DNA from: Prochlorococcus sp. AG-442-B03
Lineage (GTDB): Bacteria; Cyanobacteriota; Cyanobacteriia; PCC-6307; Cyanobiaceae
Direction: 5' to 3'
DNA: 64,000 nt
Assembly (NCBI GenBank): GCA_003212395.1
Contig: QCPU01000008.1
Coordinates: 1-64,000 of the forward strand
Shown: positions 9,547 to 18,298 of the stretch, in pieces
Position numbering within the stretch: the first letter of the stretch is position 1
Layout of the letters: the number at the start of each line of letters is the position of its first letter
Program-made: the position numbers and the translations under genes
Notes under the pieces: model-generated
What the model saw: only the letters and a program-made list of their open reading frames with translations
The model's database searches: none
What the model was told of the DNA's origin: nothing

Positions 9547-10547
9547 TGAACAGTAGTAACTTAGAAAACTTGAACTATAAATCACCAATTAGGGATGAAG
9601 TTGTACCTTCAAGAAAAAGATTAACTTTACCGCCTTGGCTTGAAGTGGCAAAACCTAGATTAATCCCACTTTTACTGGCAACAACTTTGGGAGGAATGGC
9701 TTTAACAGAAGAATGGCCTTTGTCTTCACCGAAACTTATCTGTACTTTAGGAGGTGGCGCTTTGGCAGCAGCAGCAGCAGGAGCTCTTAATTGCTTATGG
9801 GAAATGGAATTAGATAAGAGGATGACAAGAACTAGCAAAAGAGCCTTGCCAGCAGGAAAGTTGTCATCTGAGACTGTATTTTTAGCTGCCGTATCATGTA
9901 CTTTGGCAGCTTCGATGCTTCTGGTAAGTGGTGTAAATTATTTGGCTGCGGGATTAACTCTTCTTGGTTTATTTAGCTACGTAATTTTATATACAGTTAT
10001 TTTGAAACCTCGTACAACAAAAAATATTGTTTTCGGAGGAGTTGCTGGTGCGATACCACCTTTAGTTGGAGCATCTGCTGCTACAGGGCATGTAGGTCTT
10101 AGTGGGTGGTGGTTGTTTGGTTTAGTAATGTTATGGACCCCAGCTCATTTTTGGGCACTTGCAATTTTGTTGAAGGATGATTATGCATCTGTTGGTATTC
10201 CTATGCTCCCTTCTGTTAAGGGATCTGTTTTTACTGCTAAAGCGATTTCTCGTTATGGATGGGCAACAGTTTTAATGAGTATTATGGGAGTTTTTGCTTT
10301 ACCTGAAGGGGGTCTCTTATACGGAATTATGTTATTGCCATTTAATGGAAGACTTTTGCAATTAATAAATGAATTAAAGAAATCTCCTGATGATCTTTCA
10401 AGAGCAAAGTCTCTTTTTAGGTGGTCTATTCTCTATATGTTTGGCATTTGTCTTTTGTTATTAATTTCCAGAACCCAACTATCCGTAGAATTTGAGCAGC
10501 AATCTATGCAAATATTTTTATCTATAGTATCCCTGCTTAGTAATTAA
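9546..10547 (+). CDS. ctaB: Protoheme IX farnesyltransferase (heme O synthase)
   Basis: A 333-residue UbiA-superfamily prenyltransferase with about eight or nine membrane segments. The first Asp-rich region reads [17 protein letters not shown], matching the heme O synthase pattern, and the second lies around [13 protein letters not shown]. It makes heme O, the substrate of the ctaA product encoded immediately upstream with a one-base overlap. The two genes face ctaCDE, so cofactor synthesis and apo-oxidase are clustered. Confidence 0.96.
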   Translation: MNSSNLENLNYKSPIRDEVVPSRKRLTLPPWLEVAKPRLIPLLLATTLGGMALTEEWPLSSPKLICTLGGGALAAAAAGALNCLWEMELDKRMTRTSKRALPAGKLSSETVFLAAVSCTLAASMLLVSGVNYLAAGLTLLGLFSYVILYTVILKPRTTKNIVFGGVAGAIPPLVGASAATGHVGLSGWWLFGLVMLWTPAHFWALAILLKDDYASVGIPMLPSVKGSVFTAKAISRYGWATVLMSIMGVFALPEGGLLYGIMLLPFNGRLLQLINELKKSPDDLSRAKSLFRWSILYMFGICLLLLISRTQLSVEFEQQSMQIFLSIVSLLSN

Positions 10548-10583
10548 ATTAGATGTAAGATGTTTTTTAAGTAAATAGTAAGT

Positions 10584-11603
10584 TTGATGAATTATATAAA
10601 AGTTAAAGGGCTTTCAAAATCTTATTCAGATATCAATGCATTAAAAAATTTATCAATGGAAATTGAAGCTGGCACATTATTCGGAATACTAGGTCCAAAT
10701 GGGGCTGGCAAATCAACACTAATAAGAATACTCGCTACTTTAATAGAGCCTGATAGTGGAGAAGTTTTTATAAATAATATTAATCTGATAAAAAATGCAA
10801 GGAAAATTAGAGAATTAATTGGTTATGTTGCTCAAGACATTGCACTTGATAAAATATTAACTGGACGAGAGCTATTGGATTTTCAATCAGATTTATATCA
10901 CATCAACAAAAACAAAAAATTTGAGAGGATAAAGAAATTAATTGATCAATTAGAAATGAATGATTGGATTGATCGCAAGTGCGGAACTTATTCAGGGGGA
11001 ATGAAAAGAAGAATAGATCTGGCTGCTGGACTTTTACATTTGCCCAAAGTATTGATTTTAGATGAACCTACAGTTGGTTTAGATATTGAAAGTAGAAATA
11101 TTATATGGCAACTTTTGAAAGATTTAAGAAATAATGGAATGACAATTATTTTAAGCAGTCACTATCTTGATGAAATAGATAAATTGGCTGACAGATTAGT
11201 GATAATTGATGATGGAAGAGTTATAGCACAAGGGACTCCTGCAGAGCTCAAAAATAAATTAGGAGGAGATAGAGTAACTTTGAAAGTAAGAGAATTTAGT
11301 AATCAGGAAGAAGCAAAAAATATATGTCAAATTTTATCTTCAATAGATGGAATTAGTCAGATTATCATAAATGAAGCTCAAGGTTTCTCGATAAATTTTG
11401 TAGCAGATAAGGAAAAAGATTTACTTACGAAACTCAAAGTGGAATTGGCCTTTTCAAAGTTTGAAATTTTTTCTCTAACCCAAAGTCAGCCAAGCTTGGA
11501 TGATGTATATCTTCAAGCAACTGGGAAAACTTTGTTGGATGCCGAAATTTCTATGGCAGGGAAAAGAGACCTTAAAAAAGAATCAAAGCAATCAATGCGA
11601 TAA
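10584..11603 (+). CDS. ABC exporter ATP-binding protein (DrrA/CcmA-like)
   Basis: A 339-residue ATPase. Walker A GPNGAGKST lies near residues 38-46, the signature YSGGMKRR near 138, Walker B VLILDEPTVGLD near 160, and an H-loop in LSSHYLDE. The ~100-residue C-terminal extension (DGRVIAQGTPAELK onward) is typical of multidrug/antibiotic-type ABC-2 ATPases. It starts 36 bases after ctaB and precedes the matching permease by 48 bases. Substrate unknown; an oxidase-related cargo would be guesswork from position. Confidence 0.93.
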   Translation: MMNYIKVKGLSKSYSDINALKNLSMEIEAGTLFGILGPNGAGKSTLIRILATLIEPDSGEVFINNINLIKNARKIRELIGYVAQDIALDKILTGRELLDFQSDLYHINKNKKFERIKKLIDQLEMNDWIDRKCGTYSGGMKRRIDLAAGLLHLPKVLILDEPTVGLDIESRNIIWQLLKDLRNNGMTIILSSHYLDEIDKLADRLVIIDDGRVIAQGTPAELKNKLGGDRVTLKVREFSNQEEAKNICQILSSIDGISQIIINEAQGFSINFVADKEKDLLTKLKVELAFSKFEIFSLTQSQPSLDDVYLQATGKTLLDAEISMAGKRDLKKESKQSMR

Positions 11604-11651
11604 AAAAACTTTTGTTTAACTAATTATAATGGATACTAAATACTGCTAATT

Positions 11652-12476
11652 ATGGAATTACAACAGTATAATTTGTTTTTTTTATATCAAGAAACATCTG
11701 CCTTAACAAAGAGGTTATTTATTCAATTAAAAAGAAGACCATCAACTCTCTTAGCAGGTATATTACAACCCATAATTTGGCTTTTTTTATTTGGGGCACT
11801 ATTCTCTAAAGCTCCTGAAGGTTTTTTACCAGGAGTTGATTCTTATGGGAACTTTTTAGGGGCAGGACTTATTGTTTTTACTGCTTTTAGCGGAGCCTTA
11901 AACTCTGGTCTTCCTTTAATGTTTGATAGAGAGTTTGGATTTCTTAATAGATTACTTGTGGCTCCTTTAACCAGTAGATTATCCATAGTTTTATCTTCTT
12001 TTATTTACATAACAATTCTAAGCTTTGTTCAGAGTATTGTAATAATGATTGTTTCATACATTTTGGGTTATGGATGGCCTAACTTATATGGTTTAGGAAT
12101 TGTATTTACAACACTAATTTTACTAGTTCTTTTTGTGACATCAATAAGTTTATGTTTAGCGTTTGTTTTACCGGGACATATTGAATTAATTGCTCTTATA
12201 TTCGTAATAAATTTACCTCTTCTATTTGCGAGTACTGCTTTAGCTCCAATCTCTTTTATGCCAAATTGGTTGGGATGGTTAGCTTCATTAAATCCATTAA
12301 CTTTTGCTATTGAACCTATTAGGACTGCCTATACACAAACTATTGATTTAGAATTTGTGGCTTTACATGCCCCATATGGTGATTTAACTTGTAAGAGTTG
12401 TATCTCAATTTTATTTTCTTTAACAGTTTTTTCCTTGATTATTATAAGGCCTCTGTTAAATAGAAAGTTAAATTAG
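11652..12476 (+). CDS. ABC-2 type transporter permease
   Basis: A 274-residue protein with six predicted membrane segments and the ABC-2 family features: a cytoplasmic N-terminus, then LLAGILQPIIWLFLFGALF, the MFDREFGFLNRLLVAPL loop, and the LASLNPLTFAIEPIRTAY stretch near the end. It pairs with the ATPase encoded upstream to form a DrrAB/NodIJ-like exporter. The stop is eight bases before the next small gene. Confidence 0.93.
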   Translation: MELQQYNLFFLYQETSALTKRLFIQLKRRPSTLLAGILQPIIWLFLFGALFSKAPEGFLPGVDSYGNFLGAGLIVFTAFSGALNSGLPLMFDREFGFLNRLLVAPLTSRLSIVLSSFIYITILSFVQSIVIMIVSYILGYGWPNLYGLGIVFTTLILLVLFVTSISLCLAFVLPGHIELIALIFVINLPLLFASTALAPISFMPNWLGWLASLNPLTFAIEPIRTAYTQTIDLEFVALHAPYGDLTCKSCISILFSLTVFSLIIIRPLLNRKLN

Positions 12477-12483
12477 AAATTTT

Positions 12484-12855
12484 ATGCTTTTAAAAAATCA
12501 TTTAATAGAAGTTTTTAAACAAGCCTCTTTAGAAAATAATTTTTTGCTTAAAGAAAATGTTGTTCTTAAGTGGGTCCATAGATTTGGTATTGATTCATTA
12601 AATGATTTATTAATCCATAGTTCATTACAAAAAGAAAATCAAGAACAAATTAAGCTTGAATTATCAAAAACTTTTGAAAATATTGAAGAAACAAAGTGGG
12701 AATCAAATGGCCTGGAAACTTCTAGCAGCAATGAAATATCTAGCAAAAATCAAAATTCTAATAAAATAAATCAATTTAGTGAAACCCCAAAATTACCCCT
12801 ACCTTATATTAAAAATTTAAGAAAGTGGATTAACAACGATAAAAAAGCTAGTTAG
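12484..12855 (+). CDS. Hypothetical 123-residue protein
   Basis: I do not recognise this protein. It is hydrophilic with no signal peptide or membrane segment; the first ~65 residues look helical (LIEVFKQASLENNFLLKE) and the rest is Ser/Asn-rich and probably disordered, ending KWINNDKKAS. It follows the ABC-2 permease by seven bases and is likely the last gene of the ctaA-ctaB-ABC operon. Its stop is three bases from the convergent groEL stop. Confidence 0.7.
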   Translation: MLLKNHLIEVFKQASLENNFLLKENVVLKWVHRFGIDSLNDLLIHSSLQKENQEQIKLELSKTFENIEETKWESNGLETSSSNEISSKNQNSNKINQFSETPKLPLPYIKNLRKWINNDKKAS

Positions 12856-12860
12856 CTTTT
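12843..12860. terminator. 18-base palindrome across two convergent stop codons
   Basis: AAAAGCTAGTTAGCTTTT can fold as a seven-pair stem with a four-base loop. It covers the TAG of the small plus-strand gene and touches the TAA of groEL on the other strand. On the minus strand the stem runs into a T-rich run, so it may act as a weak terminator for groEL. The short stem keeps confidence low. Confidence 0.35.
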
Positions 12861-14580
12861 ACATCATACCCGGCATTCCCATGCCCCCCATTCCTGGCAT
12901 TCCCATTCCACCCATTCCCGGCATTCCCATTCCACCCATTCCCGGCATTCCCATGCCACCCATTCCTCCCATTGGATCTCCACCTGGTCCTCCAGGTGCC
13001 GCGGCTTCAGGCTCTGGAATGTCGGCCATTGCAACTTCTGTTGTGAGGAGCATAGCGGCAATAGATACTGAATCTTGAAGAGCTAATCTGATTACTTTGG
13101 TTGGATCTAATATTCCTGAATCTTTTAAATCCTCATATTTTCCTGAATTAGCATTAAAGCCTTTGTTAAGTCTTTTAATTTCAGCGACAACTACATCTCC
13201 ATTAAAACCAGCATTTTTTGCTATTTGTTTGGTGGGTTCCAAAAGGGCTTCTTTGACTATATTTATCCCTGTTCTTAAATCATCTGAAGATGTTTCACTT
13301 AAATTTAAAAGGTCATCTGATATTTCAATTAAAGTTTGTCCTCCTCCAGAAACAACACCCTCTTCAATAGCAGCTTTCGTAGCATTAAGGGAATCTTCGA
13401 TTCTCAACTTTTTATACTTCATTTCTGTTTCTGTAGCAGCTCCTACTTTGATAAGAGCTACTCCTCCAGCTAGTTTGGCTATCCTTTCATTGATTTTATC
13501 CTGATCATACTCAGATTCAGTTATATTAACTTCCCTCTTTAATTTCTCTACTCGCGCTTTAACTAAATCTTTAGTGTCTTCGAAGGCAACAATTGTAGTT
13601 TTATCCTTTGTGATAGTTATTTTTTTTGCTTTGCCTAAATCATTAATCGATACTTTATCAAGTGTCATCGATTTATCTTCGCTAATTAACTTAGCCCCTG
13701 TAAGAATTGCAATATCTTCAAGGGCAGCTTTTCTTCTCTCACCAAATAACGGAGCTCTCACGGAAGCTACATTTAAAACCCCACTATTCTTATTCAAAAC
13801 CAGAGTGGTTAAAGCCTCTCCTTCAATATCTTCAGCAAGAATTAGAAAAGGTGAGCCTGTCTTTTGAATTTCTTCAAGTATTGGAACTAGATCAATTAAA
13901 GTTGAGATTTTTTGATCAGTTATTAATATTTTAGGGTTTTCAAGTTCACAAACTTGTCTTTCTTGGTCTGTTACGAAATATGGAGAACTATAACCTCTAT
14001 CAAAAGACATTCCTTCAGTGATATCTAATTCTGTTTCTAATGATTGAGATTCTTCAACAGTTATTACACCATCTGAAGTAACAATATCCATTGCTTTCGA
14101 AATTATAGATCCAATTTCTTCATCACCTCCAGCACTAACTGTTGCAACTTTTTGGATATCAGAAGCACTTAATGAAATACTTTTGGAACTTAATTTTTCT
14201 AAGACAAAAGCTAGGCCTGCCTCCATACCTTTTTTTAACTCCATAGGGTTGGCACCAGAAGCAATATTTTTTAATCCCTCCTGAACCATCTTCTGAGTCA
14301 AAATGGTTGCTGTTGTTGTCCCATCACCAGCACTTTCTTTTGTCTTGGATGCAACTTGTTCTATTAATTTCGCACCTAAATTAGAAATAGGGTTTTCAAT
14401 CTCGATCTCTTTAGCAACTGTAGATCCATCTCTTACTATATCTGGCGAACCAAATTTCTTTTCTATTACAACGTTTTTTGCTTTTGGCCCAATAGTAACC
14501 TTTACTGCATTAGCTACAAAATTCACACCTTTTTCTAGCGCTTCTCTTGATTCATTAGAAAAACTTAACTGTTTAGCCAT
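12859..14580 (-). CDS. groEL: Chaperonin GroEL paralogue with Gly-Met repeat tail
   Basis: A 573-residue 60-kDa chaperonin. ATP-site motifs are intact: [14 protein letters not shown] and [11 protein letters not shown]. The C-terminus is a Gly/Met/Pro repeat (about residues 539-570) that extends the usual GGM tail, which lines the folding chamber. No groES gene lies next to it, unlike the groES-groEL pair of cyanobacteria, so this is likely the second, unlinked paralogue. No CIRCE element (TTAGCACTC-N9-GAGTGCTAA) is visible upstream, arguing against HrcA control. Confidence 0.96.
   Translation of the reverse strand: MAKQLSFSNESREALEKGVNFVANAVKVTIGPKAKNVVIEKKFGSPDIVRDGSTVAKEIEIENPISNLGAKLIEQVASKTKESAGDGTTTATILTQKMVQEGLKNIASGANPMELKKGMEAGLAFVLEKLSSKSISLSASDIQKVATVSAGGDEEIGSIISKAMDIVTSDGVITVEESQSLETELDITEGMSFDRGYSSPYFVTDQERQVCELENPKILITDQKISTLIDLVPILEEIQKTGSPFLILAEDIEGEALTTLVLNKNSGVLNVASVRAPLFGERRKAALEDIAILTGAKLISEDKSMTLDKVSINDLGKAKKITITKDKTTIVAFEDTKDLVKARVEKLKREVNITESEYDQDKINERIAKLAGGVALIKVGAATETEMKYKKLRIEDSLNATKAAIEEGVVSGGGQTLIEISDDLLNLSETSSDDLRTGINIVKEALLEPTKQIAKNAGFNGDVVVAEIKRLNKGFNANSGKYEDLKDSGILDPTKVIRLALQDSVSIAAMLLTTEVAMADIPEPEAAAPGGPGGDPMGGMGGMGMPGMGGMGMPGMGGMGMPGMGGMGMPGMM
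12872..12967 (-). repeat. Four 24-base tandem repeats coding the GroEL tail
   Basis: Four copies of a 24-base unit lie head to tail; copies two and three (12896-12919 and 12920-12943) are identical, while the outer copies differ at a few bases. Each unit encodes eight residues of the pattern GMGGMGMP. The unit length is a multiple of three, so gain or loss of copies keeps the frame. The repeats also leave the other frames open, which creates spurious ORFs. Confidence 0.93.
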
Positions 14581-14711
14581 GTTTACTCGATCTTTAGTCT
14601 TATTCTAATCTCCCATAGAATCATTTTTAAGGGATATTTAATTAAGTGGGGAAAGCCGAATTTCTTTTCATGAGACATACAAATTAACTCAAATAAGAGT
14701 ATCTTTAAGTT

Positions 14712-14891
14712 ATGGAAGAAACAAATAATCTTATTTTTACTCTTACCGCAATCCTCGCGATTGCTATGACATTAATATACTTTCCATTAAGATTTTTCTT
14801 GACATTAACTGCTAGAAGTCGAAGACTTAAACTTTTACAGAAAATTAGAAGGTTAAGAGATGAATTGGGCCAGCCTTATGAAAGTACATAA
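14712..14891 (+). CDS. Small single-pass membrane protein (59 residues)
   Basis: An ATG at 14712 opens 59 codons ending in TAA. Residues 7-33 form one hydrophobic helix, followed by a strongly basic amphipathic tail (ARSRRLKLLQKIRRLRDELGQ). The positive-inside rule puts the tail in the cytoplasm. I do not recognise a named family; the organised sequence and tight fit between neighbours argue it is real. Its stop directly touches the stop codon of convergent fabG. Confidence 0.65.
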   Translation: MEETNNLIFTLTAILAIAMTLIYFPLRFFLTLTARSRRLKLLQKIRRLRDELGQPYEST

Positions 14892-15641
14892 TTAAATACT
14901 CATACCTCCGTCTATACTTATTGTTTGCCCTGTAATGTAACTTCCAGCATTACTTGAAACTAAGAATGACACTAAGTTTGCAATTTGAGTGCAACTTCCT
15001 AATTTCCCTAAAGGGATAACTTTAAGTATCTCTTCAGTATTAAGTTTTTCAGTCATTTCTGTTTCTATAAAGCCTGGAGCTATTGCATTTACGTTTATAC
15101 CTCTTGAAGCAAATTCTTTAGCACAAGTTTTGGTGAATCCAATAACTCCAGCTTTAGCTGCAGAATAATTTGCTTGACCGGGATTACCAATTATTCCAAC
15201 AACAGATGAAATATTTACGATACTACCACTTCTTTTTTTCATCATAAATTTTGAAGCATATTTTGTACAAAGAAAAACCCCTTTTAAGTTTGTATTTAAT
15301 ACATCATCCCATTGTTCCGATTTCATTCTCATCAATAGTCCATCTCTAGTAATACCAGCATTGTTAATAAGAATATCAATGGAGCCATTAATTTTTATGA
15401 TTTCTTCAAAAGCTGAACTGACAGAATCCTCTCTTGATACATCAAATTTTAATTTATGAGCTTTACCTCCCGAATTTTTTATTGAATTTACAACTTCTTC
15501 AGCTTTCTCATCAGAAGAAGAGTAATTAATAAAAACTTCTGCTCCTAAGCGGCTTAGTTCTAAAGCAATTTCTTTACCAATTCCTCTGCTAGCTCCAGTG
15601 ATTAAAGCAACTTTGCCTGATAATGAATCTGTATTGGACAT
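14892..15641 (-). CDS. fabG: 3-oxoacyl-[acyl-carrier-protein] reductase
   Basis: A 249-residue short-chain dehydrogenase. It carries the NADPH-binding GASRGIGKEIALELS, the NNAGITRDGLLMRM segment typical of FabG, a catalytic Ser in VNISSVVGIIGNPGQ and the YSAAKAG Tyr/Lys pair. FabG reduces beta-ketoacyl-ACP in fatty acid elongation. The ending GGMSI fits the family. It is divergent from ispD and its stop abuts the stop of the 59-residue gene. Confidence 0.95.
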   Translation of the reverse strand: MSNTDSLSGKVALITGASRGIGKEIALELSRLGAEVFINYSSSDEKAEEVVNSIKNSGGKAHKLKFDVSREDSVSSAFEEIIKINGSIDILINNAGITRDGLLMRMKSEQWDDVLNTNLKGVFLCTKYASKFMMKKRSGSIVNISSVVGIIGNPGQANYSAAKAGVIGFTKTCAKEFASRGINVNAIAPGFIETEMTEKLNTEEILKVIPLGKLGSCTQIANLVSFLVSSNAGSYITGQTISIDGGMSI

Positions 15642-15733
15642 TATGAAATTTTATAATTTTCAATCGTAGTACTATTTGTGTAAAGATATTACTTTTATTT
15701 ATAATTATCTAGAAAATATTAAATCCTTCTATT

Positions 15734-16405
15734 GTGCACTTTTTAATACCAGCTGCAGGGAGTGGTAGCAGAATGAAAGCTGGAAAAAATAAATTACTTA
15801 TCGATTTAGAGGGAGAGTCTTTGATTTATTGGACACTGAAATCTGTATTTTCTGCAAGCTCAACAAACTGGGTTGGAATAATTGGGCAACCGAAAGATAA
15901 AAATTTATTATTAAATTCAGCAAAGGAGTTTGCCCAAAAAGTTCATTGGATTAATGGTGGTGACACCAGACAAAAGTCAGTTTTTAATGGTTTAAATGCG
16001 TTACCAAAAGATGCTAAAAAAGTTTTAATACATGATGGTGCTAGATGTCTAATTAATCCTGAATTGATAGACCTTTGTGCCAATCAATTAGATGAAAATG
16101 AAGCTGTAATTTTGGCTACTAAAGTAACTGACACAATAAAGATTGTTGATAATGAAGGTTTTATTAAAGAAACACCAGATAGAAATTATTTATGGGCAGC
16201 GCAAACTCCTCAGGGCTTTTTAGTAGATAGATTAAAAAAAGCTCATAAGATGGCAATTGATAAAAACTGGAAAGTCACAGATGATGCCTCACTATTCGAA
16301 ATGCTTAATTGGAAAGTGAAGATTATTGAAGGAACTTATTCAAATATAAAAATTACGTCCCCTATAGATTTGAAAATAGCAAAACTTTTTGTGAAGAACC
16401 CCTAG
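15734..16405 (+). CDS. ispD: 2-C-methyl-D-erythritol 4-phosphate cytidylyltransferase
   Basis: A 223-residue nucleotidyltransferase of the MEP isoprenoid pathway, which supplies carotenoid, quinone and chlorophyll side chains. The CTP-binding loop AAGSGSRMKAGKNKLLI is near the N-terminus, with LIHDGARCLI and VTDDASLFE as further signatures. The start codon is GTG at 15734, giving the expected short lead (VHFLIPAAGSGSRM). The TAG stop is immediately followed by the stop of the convergent LD-carboxypeptidase gene. Confidence 0.95.
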   Translation: MHFLIPAAGSGSRMKAGKNKLLIDLEGESLIYWTLKSVFSASSTNWVGIIGQPKDKNLLLNSAKEFAQKVHWINGGDTRQKSVFNGLNALPKDAKKVLIHDGARCLINPELIDLCANQLDENEAVILATKVTDTIKIVDNEGFIKETPDRNYLWAAQTPQGFLVDRLKKAHKMAIDKNWKVTDDASLFEMLNWKVKIIEGTYSNIKITSPIDLKIAKLFVKNP

Positions 16406-17275
16406 TTAAAAAGGTGTATCGATACTAAGAATGCCGTTATCACCATTTAAGGTGGCTTCGTATCCTAACGGAATGCAAGCATTTCCCGATATGTGGCCTA
16501 TTGGTAGGTCAAAAAGAATAGGAAAATCAAACTCTTGAAGTCTTTCAATAATGCAGTTTTTTAGTAAATCTTTCCATTCAAGGTCGCAGGAATCATTAGA
16601 AAAACTTCCGAATCCAATACCAGCAATTTCAGTAAGTGTTTTAGTCATTCTTAGGTAAGTCAACATGCGATCAATTTTATAAATATCTTCATTAATATCT
16701 TCAAAAATTATTATTTTCCCTTTGCAATCTGGAAAGTGATTAGTACCAATTAAAAAAGTAGCAATAGTTAAATTAGAAACGATAATTTCTCCTTTAGCTT
16801 TCCCACCTCTTAACGGAATTCCTATTATATCCTCAACATATCCTTCAAAAAGTAAATTTCTTAATCTCTCAAGACTCCACTCTGGCTCTTTGAAAAGGCC
16901 AGTAACCATGGGCCCATGAATAGAACCTATAAATCCTTGAGAATATTTAGATAGCAATAATGAACATGTATCGGAGAATCCAAGCATTAAACCATGCTGC
17001 CAAGAAGGTTCTTTTTCTAATATTCTTGCTGAACCCCAGCCTCCTTTTGCAAAAATTATTAGCTTACTATTTTGTGTTTTTTCCAGTTCTTCAAATCTAC
17101 TTAGATCATCACCTGCAAAATAACCAAATTTTTTTGACAGAGAATTATTTTCATTAATTTCCAAGCCCCAGTTTTTTAAGATTTCTATACCTTTTTGAAA
17201 ATTTTCTTCTTCATCAATAAAGGAGCCAGGAGCTAAAATATCTATTAGATCACCTTTTTTTAATCTAAAGACCAT
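16406..17275 (-). CDS. ldcA: LD-carboxypeptidase-like protein (peptidase family S66)
   Basis: A 289-residue protein matching the S66 family (LdcA/MccF), which cleaves the terminal D-alanine from murein tetrapeptides or related amide bonds. The nucleophile region AKGGWGSARIL carries the Ser after Gly-Gly, with GFSDTCSLLL and SIHGPMVT as neighbouring motifs, and GHISGNACIPLG near the end includes the catalytic His region. No signal peptide, as for cytoplasmic murein recycling. It sits downstream of ubiA on the same strand with a nine-base gap. Confidence 0.87.
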   Translation of the reverse strand: MVFRLKKGDLIDILAPGSFIDEEENFQKGIEILKNWGLEINENNSLSKKFGYFAGDDLSRFEELEKTQNSKLIIFAKGGWGSARILEKEPSWQHGLMLGFSDTCSLLLSKYSQGFIGSIHGPMVTGLFKEPEWSLERLRNLLFEGYVEDIIGIPLRGGKAKGEIIVSNLTIATFLIGTNHFPDCKGKIIIFEDINEDIYKIDRMLTYLRMTKTLTEIAGIGFGSFSNDSCDLEWKDLLKNCIIERLQEFDFPILFDLPIGHISGNACIPLGYEATLNGDNGILSIDTPF

Positions 17276-17284
17276 TTTTAGAAT

Positions 17285-18172
17285 TTATGAGGAAATAATA
17301 ATTCCCAATAAAAGAACTCCTCCATAAATTGATTGATTTTTGAAGTGATTCCCAATATTTTTTATAGATTGCTTTTCCTCAGGAAATACCTTTAGTATAT
17401 CTCGCTGCATTAAGATTGCCGTTGAAAGCCAAATTGGCCAAAAAATAAAATCCATTTGATTAATAAATCCGCATAATGCAAGAAAAATAGAAGTTAATAA
17501 ATAACAGATTTGAATAGTTATTCTTGTATTGTTCTGAAGATTAACAGCGGAACTATTTATTCCAATTTTGATATCATATTTTTTATCTGCTAAAGCATAA
17601 ATTGTGTCAAAGCCAAAAGTCCAAAAAATAGTGGCTAGCCAGCAAAACAATAAAACAATACTATTTAAATTGCCTTCATTTGCGGCCCAGGGAATTAAGA
17701 CAGCAAAACCCCAGCATATGGATAAGATTAATTGAGGATATTTAAACCATCTTTTGGCAGAAGGATAAATTAAAATAATAGGTAAAGCTAAAAAAGCAAG
17801 TGAAATGGAAAGGATCCTGCCAGGTTGAGGTAGTGACAAAGTTAAAAAGAAACTACATAAAATCAAAAAGAAAAGAATTGAATAAGCTGTTTTAAGGCCG
17901 ATTTTATTTGCAGCTAGGGGTCTATTTTTTGTCCTGAAAACTCTTTGATCAATTTTTTTGTCCCAAATATCATTAACTACGCAGCCTAATCCACTTACTA
18001 GTAGCCCTCCCAGGATTATTCTTAGCAACATTAAAAATGTTGGATTAGCCTCTGGAGTTAAATATAAACTCCATCCAGCAGGAATAAGTAAGATCATTCT
18101 TCCAGTCGGCTTATTCCACCTTAATAATTCAAAAAAAGTACTTAATTTAATTTGTCGATTTTTATTTTGCAT
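17285..18172 (-). CDS. ubiA: 4-hydroxybenzoate polyprenyltransferase (UbiA family)
   Basis: A multi-helix membrane prenyltransferase of about 295 residues. The first Asp-rich motif is NDIWDKKIDQRVFRTKNRPLA and the second FGFDTIYALADKKYD. In cyanobacteria this enzyme attaches the prenyl chain to 4-hydroxybenzoate in plastoquinone synthesis. I placed the start at the ATG at 18172 (MQNKNRQ), preceded by an AGG; an in-frame ATG at 18193 would add seven residues. Confidence 0.92.
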   Translation of the reverse strand: MQNKNRQIKLSTFFELLRWNKPTGRMILLIPAGWSLYLTPEANPTFLMLLRIILGGLLVSGLGCVVNDIWDKKIDQRVFRTKNRPLAANKIGLKTAYSILFFLILCSFFLTLSLPQPGRILSISLAFLALPIILIYPSAKRWFKYPQLILSICWGFAVLIPWAANEGNLNSIVLLFCWLATIFWTFGFDTIYALADKKYDIKIGINSSAVNLQNNTRITIQICYLLTSIFLALCGFINQMDFIFWPIWLSTAILMQRDILKVFPEEKQSIKNIGNHFKNQSIYGGVLLLGIIISS

Positions 18173-18298
18173 ATGACCTATTGTATATTTCATAACTTTA
18201 AATAATCTTACTAGGATTAAATGATTTCTATTATTTAATAATCAATCTTGGGTATATTTATTAATGGATTAAAAATATTTGCATCTTAATAAAAAGAA

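Noticed and set aside
12864-13078. Open frames on both strands through the GroEL tail repeats
   Set aside because: The 24-base unit is a multiple of three, so all frames stay open by repetition; the encoded sequences are simple repeats and groEL explains the region.
13097-14608. Several plus-strand ORFs antisense to groEL
   Set aside because: They lie fully inside groEL, lack ribosome-binding sites and have Ser/Leu-rich shadow composition.
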